A stretch of DNA of 64,000 nt from Stackebrandtia nassauensis DSM 44728 (GTDB lineage Bacteria; Actinomycetota; Actinomycetes; Mycobacteriales; Micromonosporaceae): NCBI RefSeq assembly GCF_000024545.1, contig NC_013947.1, positions 930,001-994,000 of the forward strand. The letters run 5' to 3'. The first letter of the stretch is position 1, and each line of letters starts with the position of its first letter. The notes beneath the pieces are model-generated. The model was not told where the DNA came from, searched no databases, and worked only from the letters and a program-made list of their open reading frames with translations. This document shows positions 18,504-27,868 of the stretch, one piece after another. The translations under genes and the position numbers were made by a program.

Positions 18504-19427
18504 GTGAAGTTCCCAGACGTGGAGGCGATGTTCGACCGGGCCGTGCTGTGGCTGCGCAGGAAGTCGAAGCGGTTCGACCACTTCTGGCTGGCGCAGGAGC
18601 GCTTCTTCGCGGTCGACGCGGGGCGGCTGTCGGCGGCGATCTCGTACTACGCGTTCTTCGCCGCGTTCTCGCTGGCACTGCTGGCGCTGTCGGTGTTCGG
18701 CTTCCTGCTGAAACTGCCGCGGCTGTACACGATCGTCGAGGACTGGCTCAAGGAGAACCTGCCGATCATCGGCGTCGAGACGATCGCCGAATCGGCCCCC
18801 ACGGTGGGAATGATCGCGCTGGGGGCGCTGGTCATCACCGGGGTCAGCTGGGTGCAGACGATCCGCACCTCGATCCGGGCGGTGTGGCTGCTGGAACAGG
18901 AACCCGGCAACCCGATCCTGCGCTGGATCATCGACCTGCTGGTCCTGATCGCGCTGGGCATCCTGCTGGTCGGGACGCTGGCGATCACCGCCGTGGCCGA
19001 GGTGGCGCTGGCCTGGCTGGGCGACGGCAACGACAACAAGGCCCTGTCCACGGCCATCTACTACGGCGGGACGGTCGTGGGCATCGTCGTCAACACCGTG
19101 CTGGTCGCGGCGCTGTTGTCGGCGCTGCCGCGGCTGGCGCTGCCGTTCAAACGGATCGTCTACCCGGCGCTGTGGGTGGCGATCGGCCTGGAGGGCCTCA
19201 AGACCCTCGGCAGCATCTACATCAAGAGCGCCGCCCACCGTCCCGCGTACCAGGCGGTCGGCACCGCGGTGGGTCTGCTGATCTTCCTGTACCTGTTCAA
19301 CAACATGTTGATGTTCGCCTCGGCGTGGACGGCCACCAGTGAGCGCGGCAAGGCCATCGATCTGGCGGTGAGGGAACGCAAACGCATCCACACCGACGAA
19401 CTCGAGCGTGTACACAAAGAGGACTGA
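18504..19427 (+). CDS. YihY/BrkB-family inner membrane protein
   Basis: 307 residues with about six membrane spans. The family signature is the region LSAAISYYAFFAAFSLALLALSVFGFLL, followed by hydrophobic segments up to FLYLFNNMLMFASAWTA. The conserved charged N-terminal region precedes the first span, and the C-terminus is basic and soluble. The biochemical role of BrkB-type proteins is unsettled. CACAAT lies 6 nt before the GTG, matching the leaderless signature. Confidence 0.87.
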   Translation: MKFPDVEAMFDRAVLWLRRKSKRFDHFWLAQERFFAVDAGRLSAAISYYAFFAAFSLALLALSVFGFLLKLPRLYTIVEDWLKENLPIIGVETIAESAPTVGMIALGALVITGVSWVQTIRTSIRAVWLLEQEPGNPILRWIIDLLVLIALGILLVGTLAITAVAEVALAWLGDGNDNKALSTAIYYGGTVVGIVVNTVLVAALLSALPRLALPFKRIVYPALWVAIGLEGLKTLGSIYIKSAAHRPAYQAVGTAVGLLIFLYLFNNMLMFASAWTATSERGKAIDLAVRERKRIHTDELERVHKED

Positions 19428-19495
19428 GGCGTAAATCGGTACGCGTGTCGTCCCAGGGGGTGGACAAATGGCACGTTTCGGCGAGGCAGACTGTC

Positions 19496-19520
19496 GGTTC
19501 CGTTGGCTATAAACGGAACC
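19496..19520 (+). promoter_or_regulatory. inverted repeat embracing the -10 of the first AfsR-like gene
   Basis: GGTTCCGTT (19496-19504) and AACGGAACC (19512-19520) are perfect 9-bp inverted arms around GGCTATA. The TATAAA -10 (19508-19513) lies inside and the ATG follows immediately at 19521. A protein bound here would block the promoter; alternatively the dyad folds in DNA or RNA only if transcription starts upstream. Confidence 0.6.
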
Positions 19521-22400
19521 ATGGCCCGTGACGTTTCGCGTTCGGCCGGTTCGGGGACTGTCGACATTCGGGTACTCGGATCCGTCGAAGTGAGAATCGA
19601 AGAAACTGTAGTTGACATAGGACATACGAGGCAGCGCGCCGTGCTGGCGATCCTCGCCGCCCGGGTGGGGGCCGTGGTCTCGATCGCGCACCTGACCGAA
19701 CAGCTGTGGCGCGACGATCCGCCGCAGCGCGCCCGCGCCACCCTGTACAGCTACCTGTCGCGGCTGCGCAAGATCTTCGCGGCCACGGCGGTGTCGATCC
19801 GGCGCCGCTCCGGCGGCTACCTGCTGGAGGCCGACCCGTTGACAGTGGACGTGAACCGGTTCCGGGAGCTGGTGTCCCGGGCCCGCGACGGCGGTGACCT
19901 CGCCGACTGGGACGCGGCGATGGCGCTGTGGCGCGGCGAACCGTTCGCGGAACTCGACGTCCCGGAGCTCGACAACCTGCGGACCACTTTGGACGCGGAA
20001 CACTTCGCGGCGGTGCTGGACCGCAACGACGCGCTGCTGCGGCGCGGTGAGCACACCCGGGCGCTGCCGGAACTGCACGAACTCGCCGAACGCTCCCCCT
20101 GGGACGAGCGCCTGGCCGGGCAGCTGATGCTGGCCCTGTACCGCTGTGGCCGGCCGAGCGAGGCGCTGGACCACTATCGACGGTTGTCGACCCGGCTGAT
20201 CACCGAACGCGGCGTCGAGCCCGGCCCGGAACTGTCGGCGCTGCACCGCGAGATCCTCAACGACGCCCCGAGCCTGCGCGCCTCGTCGCCCGACGAGCGC
20301 GACGGCGGGCCCGTACCGGTACCGCCCCGCGACCGGACGACGGTGACGCCGCGCCAGCTGCCCGGGGACATGCCCGGATTCACCGGACGGCAGACCCACC
20401 TCGACCAGCTCGACCGGCTGCTGGCGGGCGGCGACCGCACCATCGTCGTCTCCGGAACCGCGGGCGTCGGGAAGACCTCGCTGGCGGTGCACTGGGCCCA
20501 CCGGGTCGCCGAGCGGTTCGGCGAGGGCCAGCTGTACCTGAACCTGCGCGGCTTCGACCCCGAGGCCGAACCGCTGTCGGCCGCCGACGCGATCCTGGCC
20601 TTCCTCGACGCGCTCGGCGTCCCCGGACCCCGGGTGCCGCCCGGCATCGAGGCCCAGACGGCCCTGTACCGCAGTCTGGTCGCCGAACGGGAACTGCTGG
20701 TGCTGCTGGACAACGCCCGCGACGCCGAGCAGGTCCGGCCGCTGTTGCCCGGCGGCGATCGTTGCCTGACCCTCGTCACCAGCCGCAACCGGCTGGCCGG
20801 GCTCGTCGCCACCGAGGGCGCCCGGCCGGTCGCGCTCGGCGAGATGTCGGAACTGGAGGCCCGGGTCCTGCTGCGGGCCCGGCTCGGCTCCGAACGCGTC
20901 GACGCCGAAACCGAGGTCGTCACCGCACTGATCCAGCACTGCGGCGGACTGCCGCTGGCGCTGTCGATCGCGGCGGCCCGCGCCGAGGTGGACCCGGCCG
21001 CGTCGCTGGCGCCGTTGCTGCGCCAGCTGGCCACCGCCGGCGGCGACTTCCTCACCCTGGACGACGCCGACCCGAAAACCAGTGTCCGCAGTGTGTTCTC
21101 GTGGTCCTATCGTTGCCTGAGCCCGGAAGCGGCGCGGCTGTTCCGGCGGCTCGGCATCCACCCCGGACCCAGCGTCTCGGTGACCGCCGCGGCGAGCCTG
21201 CTCGGCGAGTCCGTCGACGGGACACTCTCGTCCCTGGAGGAACTGGTCCGCGCCCACCTCATCGACCGCGACCCGTCCGGCCGGTTCACCTTCCACGATC
21301 TGCTGCGCGACTACGCCCGCGAACTCGCCGCCGACACCGATCCCGAACCGGACCGGCACGCGGCCGTCACCCGACTGCTCGACCAGTACCTCCACGGTGC
21401 CCGCGCGGCCTGGATGCTGTGGGACAACCGCCGCAGCGCCTACCGGCTGCCCGAACCCGCGCCCGGAACCACACTGGACGCGATGTCCACCGCCGAGGAC
21501 GGTCAGGCCTGGTTCAACGCCGAGGAAACAGTCCTTATCGGACTCGTGATGCTGGCCCATCGCGACGGCCACGACGCCCACGCCTACCGCATGGTCCGGG
21601 CGATGGAACGGCCGCTGGAATGGCGCGGCCGCTGGATCGCCTGGCTGACCTGCCAGCACATCGCCCTGAAGGCCGCCACCCGCTGCGGCGACCTGGCCGC
21701 CCAGTCGCATGTCCACATGTTCCTGGGCCACGCGGACCTCCGCCGGGGCCGCTACCCCGAGGCCGAGGACCACTTCGAGCGCGCCATCGAACTGTCGGCG
21801 GAAGTTGACGATCACTATGGACTGGCGCAGGCCCACGTCGGGCTCGGCATGACCTTCAAGCGGCAGGACAAAATCGACCTGGCACTCGAACACGAGTATC
21901 GCGTCTGCGAGATCTACGAGGCCGAGGGGGGCGTTGAGCCCGGCTACCTGTTCGCGCTCAACAACCTGGGCCGCACCCTCGCCCTGCACGGGGACCACGC
22001 CGAGGCGCTTCGCCGCTGCGAACGCGCGCTGGAGCTCGGGGTCGAACACGCGAACCGGCGGGCGATAGCCTCCGCTTTGGACAATCTCGGTTTCGTCCAC
22101 GCCCAACGCGGCGATTCGCGTACGGCAATCGGCTACTACGAACGCGCCGTGGCCGCGGAACGGGAGTTCGGGAACGCGTTCAACGAGGCCCGGACTCTGA
22201 TGTCCTACGGTGACGTCCTGTGCGAAGCGGGCGAGACGACCGCCGCCGTCGACCGGTACCGGCGGGCGGTGGCCATCTTCGATCGCCTCGATCCGGACGG
22301 AAGCCAGGAGGCCGACGAGGCCCGCGCCAAGCTGAACCTGCTCGGCGGCGGAACCGATGACCCGGTCCTGGAGACCGCAACGGGAGGCGAATCCCGGTGA
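19521..22400 (+). CDS. AfsR/SARP-type transcriptional regulator (BTAD, NB-ARC, TPR)
   Basis: 959 residues from the ATG at 19521; a TTG at 19503 is in frame but lies inside the inverted repeat upstream. Order: OmpR-like winged HTH (about 10-100, with YLSRLRKIFA), bacterial transcriptional activation domain (about 100-245, WRGEPFAEL), NB-ARC/STAND ATPase (about 280-560, P-loop GTAGVGKTSLA near 312, and GGLPLAL), and C-terminal TPR repeats (about 720-940). Such proteins activate secondary-metabolite or developmental genes. No biosynthetic genes are adjacent, so the target is unknown. The stop overlaps the next start by GTGA. Confidence 0.88.
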   Translation: MARDVSRSAGSGTVDIRVLGSVEVRIEETVVDIGHTRQRAVLAILAARVGAVVSIAHLTEQLWRDDPPQRARATLYSYLSRLRKIFAATAVSIRRRSGGYLLEADPLTVDVNRFRELVSRARDGGDLADWDAAMALWRGEPFAELDVPELDNLRTTLDAEHFAAVLDRNDALLRRGEHTRALPELHELAERSPWDERLAGQLMLALYRCGRPSEALDHYRRLSTRLITERGVEPGPELSALHREILNDAPSLRASSPDERDGGPVPVPPRDRTTVTPRQLPGDMPGFTGRQTHLDQLDRLLAGGDRTIVVSGTAGVGKTSLAVHWAHRVAERFGEGQLYLNLRGFDPEAEPLSAADAILAFLDALGVPGPRVPPGIEAQTALYRSLVAERELLVLLDNARDAEQVRPLLPGGDRCLTLVTSRNRLAGLVATEGARPVALGEMSELEARVLLRARLGSERVDAETEVVTALIQHCGGLPLALSIAAARAEVDPAASLAPLLRQLATAGGDFLTLDDADPKTSVRSVFSWSYRCLSPEAARLFRRLGIHPGPSVSVTAAASLLGESVDGTLSSLEELVRAHLIDRDPSGRFTFHDLLRDYARELAADTDPEPDRHAAVTRLLDQYLHGARAAWMLWDNRRSAYRLPEPAPGTTLDAMSTAEDGQAWFNAEETVLIGLVMLAHRDGHDAHAYRMVRAMERPLEWRGRWIAWLTCQHIALKAATRCGDLAAQSHVHMFLGHADLRRGRYPEAEDHFERAIELSAEVDDHYGLAQAHVGLGMTFKRQDKIDLALEHEYRVCEIYEAEGGVEPGYLFALNNLGRTLALHGDHAEALRRCERALELGVEHANRRAIASALDNLGFVHAQRGDSRTAIGYYERAVAAEREFGNAFNEARTLMSYGDVLCEAGETTAAVDRYRRAVAIFDRLDPDGSQEADEARAKLNLLGGGTDDPVLETATGGESR

Positions 22401-25123
22401 CCTGCGACATCCGGGTGCTGGGCCCGGTGACCGTCGTGAACGCTGGTGAACCCCTCGACCTGGGACATCGTCGGCAACGGACGGTGTTCGCCCTCCTCGC
22501 CGCCCAGGTGGGAACCGAGGTCTCGATGTCGTGGCTGGCCGAACAGGTGTGGGAATCACGTCCGCCGCTGCGCGCCCGCGACACCTTGTACACCTATCTG
22601 TCCCGGCTGCGCAAGCTCTTGTCCGCTGTGGACGAGGTGGAACTGCGGCGGCGCCGCAACGGTTACCTGCTCGCCGCCGACGCCACCACCGTCGACCTGT
22701 GCCGGTTTCGCGACCTGTCCGCGCGGGCGGCGCGCGTCGACGGGCCCGAGGCGCTCGCGTTGCGGCGACAGGCGCTGGGATTGTGGCGGGGCGACGCGTT
22801 CGCCGACGTCGCGGCACCGCTGCTCGACACGCTGGGCGCCACATTGGAGTATGAGCGTTTCGGTGTGGAGCTGGAGTTCCATGACGCGCTGTTGCGGGAG
22901 GGGCGGGGCACCGAAGCGCTGCCGAGGCTGCGCGACCTCGTCGATGGGAACCCACTGGACGAGCGCCTGGCCGGACAGTACCTGCTCGCCCTGCACGCGA
23001 GTGGCGCGACCGACGATGCCCTCGCGTACTTCGAGACCCTGCGGAACCGGCTGCTGGCCGACCGGGGTACCGAACCCGGCGACCGGATCCGGCGCCTGCG
23101 TGACGGACTCCGGAACGCCGAGGGCGCCGCCGCGATGCCATCCGCGATGGTGCCCCGGCAGCTACCCGGCGACACCGCGGTCTTCGCCGGTCGTGAAACG
23201 GAGCTGGCCCGGCTCGACGCGTTGGCGCTCCACCCCGGCGGCGAGTCCATCGTGGCGATCAGTGGGACCGCCGGGGTCGGCAAGACGACCCTGGCCGTGC
23301 GCTGGGCACATCGAGCGGCGAAGCACTTCCCCGATGGACAGTTGTATGTGGACATGCGTGGCTTCGGTCCCTCCGAACGCGTGGTCACCCCGTCCGAGGC
23401 GATTCGCGGACTCCTGGCGGGACTCGGTGTTCCCGCCGACCGGATACCGTCCGATTTCGACGCCCAGACGGCGCTGTACCGCGGCCACCTCGCCGGTCGC
23501 CGCGTCCTCGTCGTCTTCGACAACGCCCGCGATGCCGCCCAGGTGCGACCGCTGCTGCCCGGCGGGGCGGGTTGCGTGGCGGTGGTGACCAGCCGCAACG
23601 CCCTCACCGGGCTGCTGGCCCCCGACGCGGCGGCCTCGCTGACCGTCGACACGATGCCGCTGCCCGACTGCCGGGCCCTGCTGGCCAACCGGATCGGCGC
23701 CACCCGGGGCAGTGACCCGGCCGCGACCGACGAGCTCATTGAGGCGTGCGCGCGGCTGCCGCTGGCGCTGAGCATCGTGGCCGCGCGGGCCGTCACCGAC
23801 GTGAGTCTCACCCCGGCGCGGCTGTCCGCCCAGTTGCGCGACGAGCGAACCAGGCTGGACCACCTCGACGCCGGGGACAACGTGGCCAACGTCAGGGCGG
23901 TGTTCTCGTGGTCCTATCGGGCGTTGAGTCCCGAGGCGGCCCGGCTGTTCCGGCTGCTGAGCCTGCACCCGCGCGGCGAGATCTCGGCCGCGGCGGCGGC
24001 CAGTCTGGCGGGAACCGATCTCGCCCCTGCCCGCGGCGCACTGTCCGAACTGGTCGACGCCGGGCTGCTGAGCCGCCACGGCGGCGACTTCGGCTTCCAC
24101 GACCTGCTGTTCGAGTACTCCCGCGGACAGTGCCGCTCCCACGAGACCGCCTCCGCGACCCGGGCGGCGATCACCCGGGTGCTGAACCACTTCGTACGCA
24201 CCGCGTACGCGGCATCCCGGCTGGCCGGACCATACCGCCGGGCCGTCCCGATCGACGTCTCCTGGGCGGAGTCCGTGACCAGCGAGCTCGGCACCGCCGA
24301 CGAGGCCCTGGACTGGTTGCGGTCCCGCAAGTCGGTGCTGCTGGCAGGGGTACGGCTGGCCGCCGAACACGGTGTGGACCGCTGCGTCACCGACCTGGCC
24401 TGGTCGCTGTCGGACTTCCTCAACCGCAACCGGCACTGCGAGGACGCGGTCGCGGCGCAACGGCTTGCCGTGGCCGCGGCCCACCGGCTCGGCGACCGGG
24501 CAGCACTGGCCCGCGCCCACCGCGGCGCGGCCCGCGGGCTCACCGTCCTGGGACACTTCGATGAAGCCGAGCGGGACCTGCGAACCGCCCTCGAACTCTT
24601 CGAGGCACTCGACGACGACGGCGGCCGGGCCGATGTCCTGTCGGGCTTCGGTTTCCTGTGCAACCAGCGCGGGGACCACGCCAAGGGTCTAGAGGTCACG
24701 ATGCGAGCGGTGGAACTGCTCCGCGCGGGCGGACACATCCCCGAGCTGATCCGCGAACTCGGCAACGCCGGTTGGTTCCACGCGCAACTGGGCGACCACG
24801 AGGCCGCCATGGCCTACTGCGTCGAGTCGCTGGAACTGGCCGAGCGGGCCGGCGAACTGTCACTGCGCAACGCGCAGTGGAGCAGCCTCGGCTACGTCGC
24901 CTTCCGGCAGGGCGACCACCGACAGGCCATCGAGTACTACGAACACGCGCTGGCCCTGGATCGCGGCAGTCAGCAGGACCGGCCCCACGAGGCCGCGACC
25001 CTCGCGTACCTGGCACAGGTGCACGAGGCGATCGGCGACCACGATCGGGCCCGGTCCTACCGACGCGAGTCGAGGGCCATCCTGGACGAACTGGGACTGC
25101 CGGTCCCGCCCGATCAGCCCTGA
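22397..25123 (+). CDS. second AfsR/SARP-type regulator (BTAD, NB-ARC, TPR)
   Basis: 908 residues, paralog of the preceding gene, with which it shares the whole domain order. The GTG start overlaps the upstream stop by 4 nt. The winged HTH starts almost at residue 1 (CDIRVLGPVTVVN), BTAD contains WRGDAFADV, the P-loop is GTAGVGKTTLA near residue 291, the sensor-type segment is RALSPEAARLFRLLSLHPRG, and TPR-like repeats fill the last 250 residues. The pair is probably a tandem duplication; coupling suggests equal amounts and possible hetero-oligomers (inference). Confidence 0.88.
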   Translation: MTCDIRVLGPVTVVNAGEPLDLGHRRQRTVFALLAAQVGTEVSMSWLAEQVWESRPPLRARDTLYTYLSRLRKLLSAVDEVELRRRRNGYLLAADATTVDLCRFRDLSARAARVDGPEALALRRQALGLWRGDAFADVAAPLLDTLGATLEYERFGVELEFHDALLREGRGTEALPRLRDLVDGNPLDERLAGQYLLALHASGATDDALAYFETLRNRLLADRGTEPGDRIRRLRDGLRNAEGAAAMPSAMVPRQLPGDTAVFAGRETELARLDALALHPGGESIVAISGTAGVGKTTLAVRWAHRAAKHFPDGQLYVDMRGFGPSERVVTPSEAIRGLLAGLGVPADRIPSDFDAQTALYRGHLAGRRVLVVFDNARDAAQVRPLLPGGAGCVAVVTSRNALTGLLAPDAAASLTVDTMPLPDCRALLANRIGATRGSDPAATDELIEACARLPLALSIVAARAVTDVSLTPARLSAQLRDERTRLDHLDAGDNVANVRAVFSWSYRALSPEAARLFRLLSLHPRGEISAAAAASLAGTDLAPARGALSELVDAGLLSRHGGDFGFHDLLFEYSRGQCRSHETASATRAAITRVLNHFVRTAYAASRLAGPYRRAVPIDVSWAESVTSELGTADEALDWLRSRKSVLLAGVRLAAEHGVDRCVTDLAWSLSDFLNRNRHCEDAVAAQRLAVAAAHRLGDRAALARAHRGAARGLTVLGHFDEAERDLRTALELFEALDDDGGRADVLSGFGFLCNQRGDHAKGLEVTMRAVELLRAGGHIPELIRELGNAGWFHAQLGDHEAAMAYCVESLELAERAGELSLRNAQWSSLGYVAFRQGDHRQAIEYYEHALALDRGSQQDRPHEAATLAYLAQVHEAIGDHDRARSYRRESRAILDELGLPVPPDQP

Positions 25124-25365
25124 CCGTTCGGCTCGGCGGCGAAGGCCGTCGCGTGCACGGCGTGCAGCTGTTTGGTCCTGGTGGTCAGGGACGTCGTGAG
25201 CGCGGCGGTCACCTCTTCGCCCAGCGCCCGTTCCGTCAGTCCGGCCGCGATGGGCCGGTCGAGGGCCACCAGGATGCCCTTCGACGCGGCCAGTTTCGCG
25301 GTGACGGCGCCGCTGGGTGAGTTCGCGCTGGCTTGGATTCGTCTGACTTTCTCCAGGAGTGGCAT
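25114..25365 (-). CDS. small protein, weakly YbaB/EbfC-like
   Basis: 83 residues from the ATG at 25365, which has AGGAAAG upstream; the frame is open further 5' but those residues lack an RBS. The order SPSGAVTAKLAASKG, then an LDRPIAA strand and a long helix (ALGEEVTAALTTSLTTRTKQL) resembles the C-terminal part of YbaB-type nucleoid proteins. Similarity is weak and the family call is tentative. Its 3' end overlaps the end of the second AfsR-like gene by 10 nt (tail to tail). Confidence 0.6.
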   Translation of the reverse strand: MPLLEKVRRIQASANSPSGAVTAKLAASKGILVALDRPIAAGLTERALGEEVTAALTTSLTTRTKQLHAVHATAFAAEPNGQG

Positions 25366-25496
25366 GGAGTCTTTCCTCGTACGTAGGGAAGTCGAGTGGT
25401 CCGACTGTCCCGCCGCCACCTTGCCGATATCTGAAATCCCCAGCTCACCCCCAAATCGGTGGACGAAACCCGCGCCGCCCGGCAGACTGCCCAACC

Positions 25497-27164
25497 ATGG
25501 GCTATGTCGATGTATCCGGGGTCTCCTACGCGTTGCCCGACGGACGGGTGCTGTTCAGCGACGTCTCGTTTCGGGTGGGCGAGGGCGCGAAGGTCGCGCT
25601 GATCGGCGCCAACGGCACCGGCAAGACCACCCTGATGCGGATGGTCGCCGGGGACATCGACCCCGTCGAGGGTGCCATCGCGCGTTCCGGCGGACTGGGC
25701 GTGATGCGGCAGCTGGTCGGGATGCGCGAGTCGGAGCGGACGCTGTCGCAGCTGGCGCTGTCGCTGGCGCCGCCCCGGGTGCGGGAGCGCGGCGAGCGAC
25801 TGGGACGGGCCGAGCAGCGGCTGGCCGAGGCCGAGAAACGGGGCAAGTACTCCGGGGCGGCCGAGAAGGCGCAGGTGGAGTACGCCGACGCGATCACCGC
25901 GTGGGGAGACGCCGGCGGCTACGAGTTCGAGGTCCTGTGCGACACCGTCTCGGTGTCGATTCTGGAACTGCCGTGGGACGAGACCCGCAACCGGCCGCTG
26001 AACACGCTGTCGGGCGGGGAGCAGAAACGGTTCGCGCTGGAGCTGTTGTTGCGCGGCCCCGAGGAGGTGCTGCTGCTGGACGAGCCGGACAACTTCCTGG
26101 ACGTCCCCGCCAAGCGGGAACTGGAGGAGCGCGTCAACGCCTCCGAGAAGTCGATCCTGATGGTCTCGCACGACCGGGAGGTGCTGGCCAACACCGCGCA
26201 GCGGATCGTGACGCTGGAGGCCGGGGACGTGTGGACGCACGGCGGCGGTTTCGCCACCTGGCACGAGGCCCGCGTGGCCCGGCACGACCGGCTGGAGGAG
26301 CTGCGGCGCCGCTGGGACGAGGAACACCAGAAGCTCAAGGACCTGGTGATCATGTACCGGCAGAAGGCCAGTTACAACGCCGACATGGCATCCCGGCTGC
26401 GGGCGGCCGAGACCCGGCTGGCCAAGTTCGAGGCCGCCGGTCCGCCGCCGTTGCCGCCCAAGGACCAGAACATCAAGATGAAACTGCGCGGCGGCCGCAC
26501 CGGCAAACGCGCGATCATGTGCGAGCAACTGGAACTGGAGAACCTGACCTTCCCGTTCGACCTGGAGGTCTGGTACGGCGACCGGGTGGCGATCCTGGGC
26601 GCCAACGGAACCGGGAAGTCGCACTTCCTGCGGCTGCTGGCCCGGGGCGGCAGCGACGGTGACGGCCCTGTGGACGGTGTCCGGCTGGACCCGGTGGCGC
26701 ACAACGGAAAAGCACGCCTGGGCGCGCGCGTCCTTCCTGGGCACTTCTCGCAGACCCACGACCGGCCGGAACTGTCGGGCCGGACGCTGCGCCAGATCCT
26801 GTGGGAGGGCGACGAGTACCGGCGGTCGATGGACCGCTCGGCGGCCATGAACGCGCTCAACCGTTACGAGCTGACGGCGCAGTCCGAGCAGACCTTCGGG
26901 ACCCTGTCGGGCGGGCAGCAGGCCCGGTTCATGGTGCTGCTGCTGGAGCTGTCGGGCGCGACCTGTCTGCTGCTGGACGAACCGACCGACAACCTGGACC
27001 TGGCCAGCGCCGAGGCACTGGAGGAGGGCCTGAACGCTTTCGAGGGCACGGTTCTGGCGGTCACGCACGACCGCTGGTTCACCCGGGGCTTCGACAGGTT
27101 CGTCCTGTTCGGAGCCGACGGCGAGGTCACCGAGACCGAGGAACCGGTATGGGACGTCCGCTGA
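25497..27164 (+). CDS. ABC-F family ATPase
   Basis: 555 residues, two ABC domains and no membrane spans. Domain 1: Walker A GANGTGKTT (37-45), signature LSGGEQKR (about 171-178), Walker B LLLDEPDNFLD, then SHDREVL. Domain 2: GANGTGKSH (about 368-376), LSGGQQAR (about 470), LLLDEPTDNLDL. A linker near 240-340 with many charged residues fits the interdomain arm that reaches the ribosomal exit site. ABC-F proteins act on ribosomes, either as translation factors or in antibiotic protection; which applies here is not decidable from sequence. CAGACT lies 8 nt before the ATG. Confidence 0.92.
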   Translation: MGYVDVSGVSYALPDGRVLFSDVSFRVGEGAKVALIGANGTGKTTLMRMVAGDIDPVEGAIARSGGLGVMRQLVGMRESERTLSQLALSLAPPRVRERGERLGRAEQRLAEAEKRGKYSGAAEKAQVEYADAITAWGDAGGYEFEVLCDTVSVSILELPWDETRNRPLNTLSGGEQKRFALELLLRGPEEVLLLDEPDNFLDVPAKRELEERVNASEKSILMVSHDREVLANTAQRIVTLEAGDVWTHGGGFATWHEARVARHDRLEELRRRWDEEHQKLKDLVIMYRQKASYNADMASRLRAAETRLAKFEAAGPPPLPPKDQNIKMKLRGGRTGKRAIMCEQLELENLTFPFDLEVWYGDRVAILGANGTGKSHFLRLLARGGSDGDGPVDGVRLDPVAHNGKARLGARVLPGHFSQTHDRPELSGRTLRQILWEGDEYRRSMDRSAAMNALNRYELTAQSEQTFGTLSGGQQARFMVLLLELSGATCLLLDEPTDNLDLASAEALEEGLNAFEGTVLAVTHDRWFTRGFDRFVLFGADGEVTETEEPVWDVR

Positions 27165-27165
27165 C

Positions 27166-27855
27166 TCACAGCGCGGAGGCGTTGGGCCCCAACACGATCG
27201 CCACGCCCACGACGAACAGGACCGCGTAGGCGGTCAGCCGTTGCCCGCGTCCCTCGGGGCCGACGCCGACGAGGGATCGCGGGCCGGGCGCGTCGCGGTG
27301 ATCGGCCTCCCACACCGACACCCGGTTGCGTCGCGGGATCCGGTCGGACTCGGTGTTGGCCCGGCGCCGCCACTCGGCGTCGGGCTCGCGGATCAGCGAC
27401 ACCTCGGGACGGTCGGCCCGCAGCCGGGCCACCACGACGACGCTGCCCGGCTGGAACCGGGGTATCTCCACCGGATCGACGAGCGCGCGCACCGTGGTGG
27501 CGTAGGCGCCGCGGTCGAAGGGCGCCACCACGAGGTCCAGTTCGCACAGTGGCGCGTCGTTGATGCTGGTGCCGGTGCGTTTGATGCCGGTGATCCGGGC
27601 CAGTGCCCCCAGGTTCTGGTCCAGCAGTGCGCGCACCTGTTCGTCCTTCAGCGGCAGCACGCCGCGCAGGCTGTTCCCGACCAGGGCCAGGGTCAGTCCG
27701 ATGATGAGGAACGGCAGGGTGGTGGGCCAGATCCACGCGATCCCTTCGGCGTCGGTGAGGAGGTCGAGTCCGACCCCGCCGACGAAGATCCCGGCCAGCA
27801 GGGCCGTCAACAGTCGCAGCACGCTGGAAACGTATCCGGGCCGAACCGGGATCAC
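27166..27855 (-). CDS. hypothetical membrane protein
   Basis: 229 residues; no family recognised. Two N-terminal spans (about 10-28, 42-60, the second LPFLIIGLTLALVGNSL) and one C-terminal span (AYAVLFVVGVAIVLGP) flank a soluble domain with a beta pattern (LCELDLVVAPFD, SVVVVARLRAD). The GTG start has no clear RBS. It converges on the ABC-F gene with only one base between stops. Confidence 0.65.
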   Translation of the reverse strand: MIPVRPGYVSSVLRLLTALLAGIFVGGVGLDLLTDAEGIAWIWPTTLPFLIIGLTLALVGNSLRGVLPLKDEQVRALLDQNLGALARITGIKRTGTSINDAPLCELDLVVAPFDRGAYATTVRALVDPVEIPRFQPGSVVVVARLRADRPEVSLIREPDAEWRRRANTESDRIPRRNRVSVWEADHRDAPGPRSLVGVGPEGRGQRLTAYAVLFVVGVAIVLGPNASAL

Positions 27856-27868
27856 AAAACGATTTGCG

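Noticed and set aside
16983-23141. 2052-codon open frame on the minus strand opposite trpS, yihY and the AfsR-like genes
   Set aside because: It has no domain continuity, its composition is what the antisense of high-GC genes gives, and real genes with full motif sets occupy the plus strand.
19521-25123. STAND proteins as an Avs/NLR-type antiphage system
   Set aside because: Both have a winged HTH plus BTAD ahead of the NB-ARC domain and no effector domain, so they are transcription regulators of the AfsR type.
25497-27164. ABC-F gene as part of a drug exporter
   Set aside because: No membrane spans and no adjacent permease; the domain pair and linker are ABC-F.
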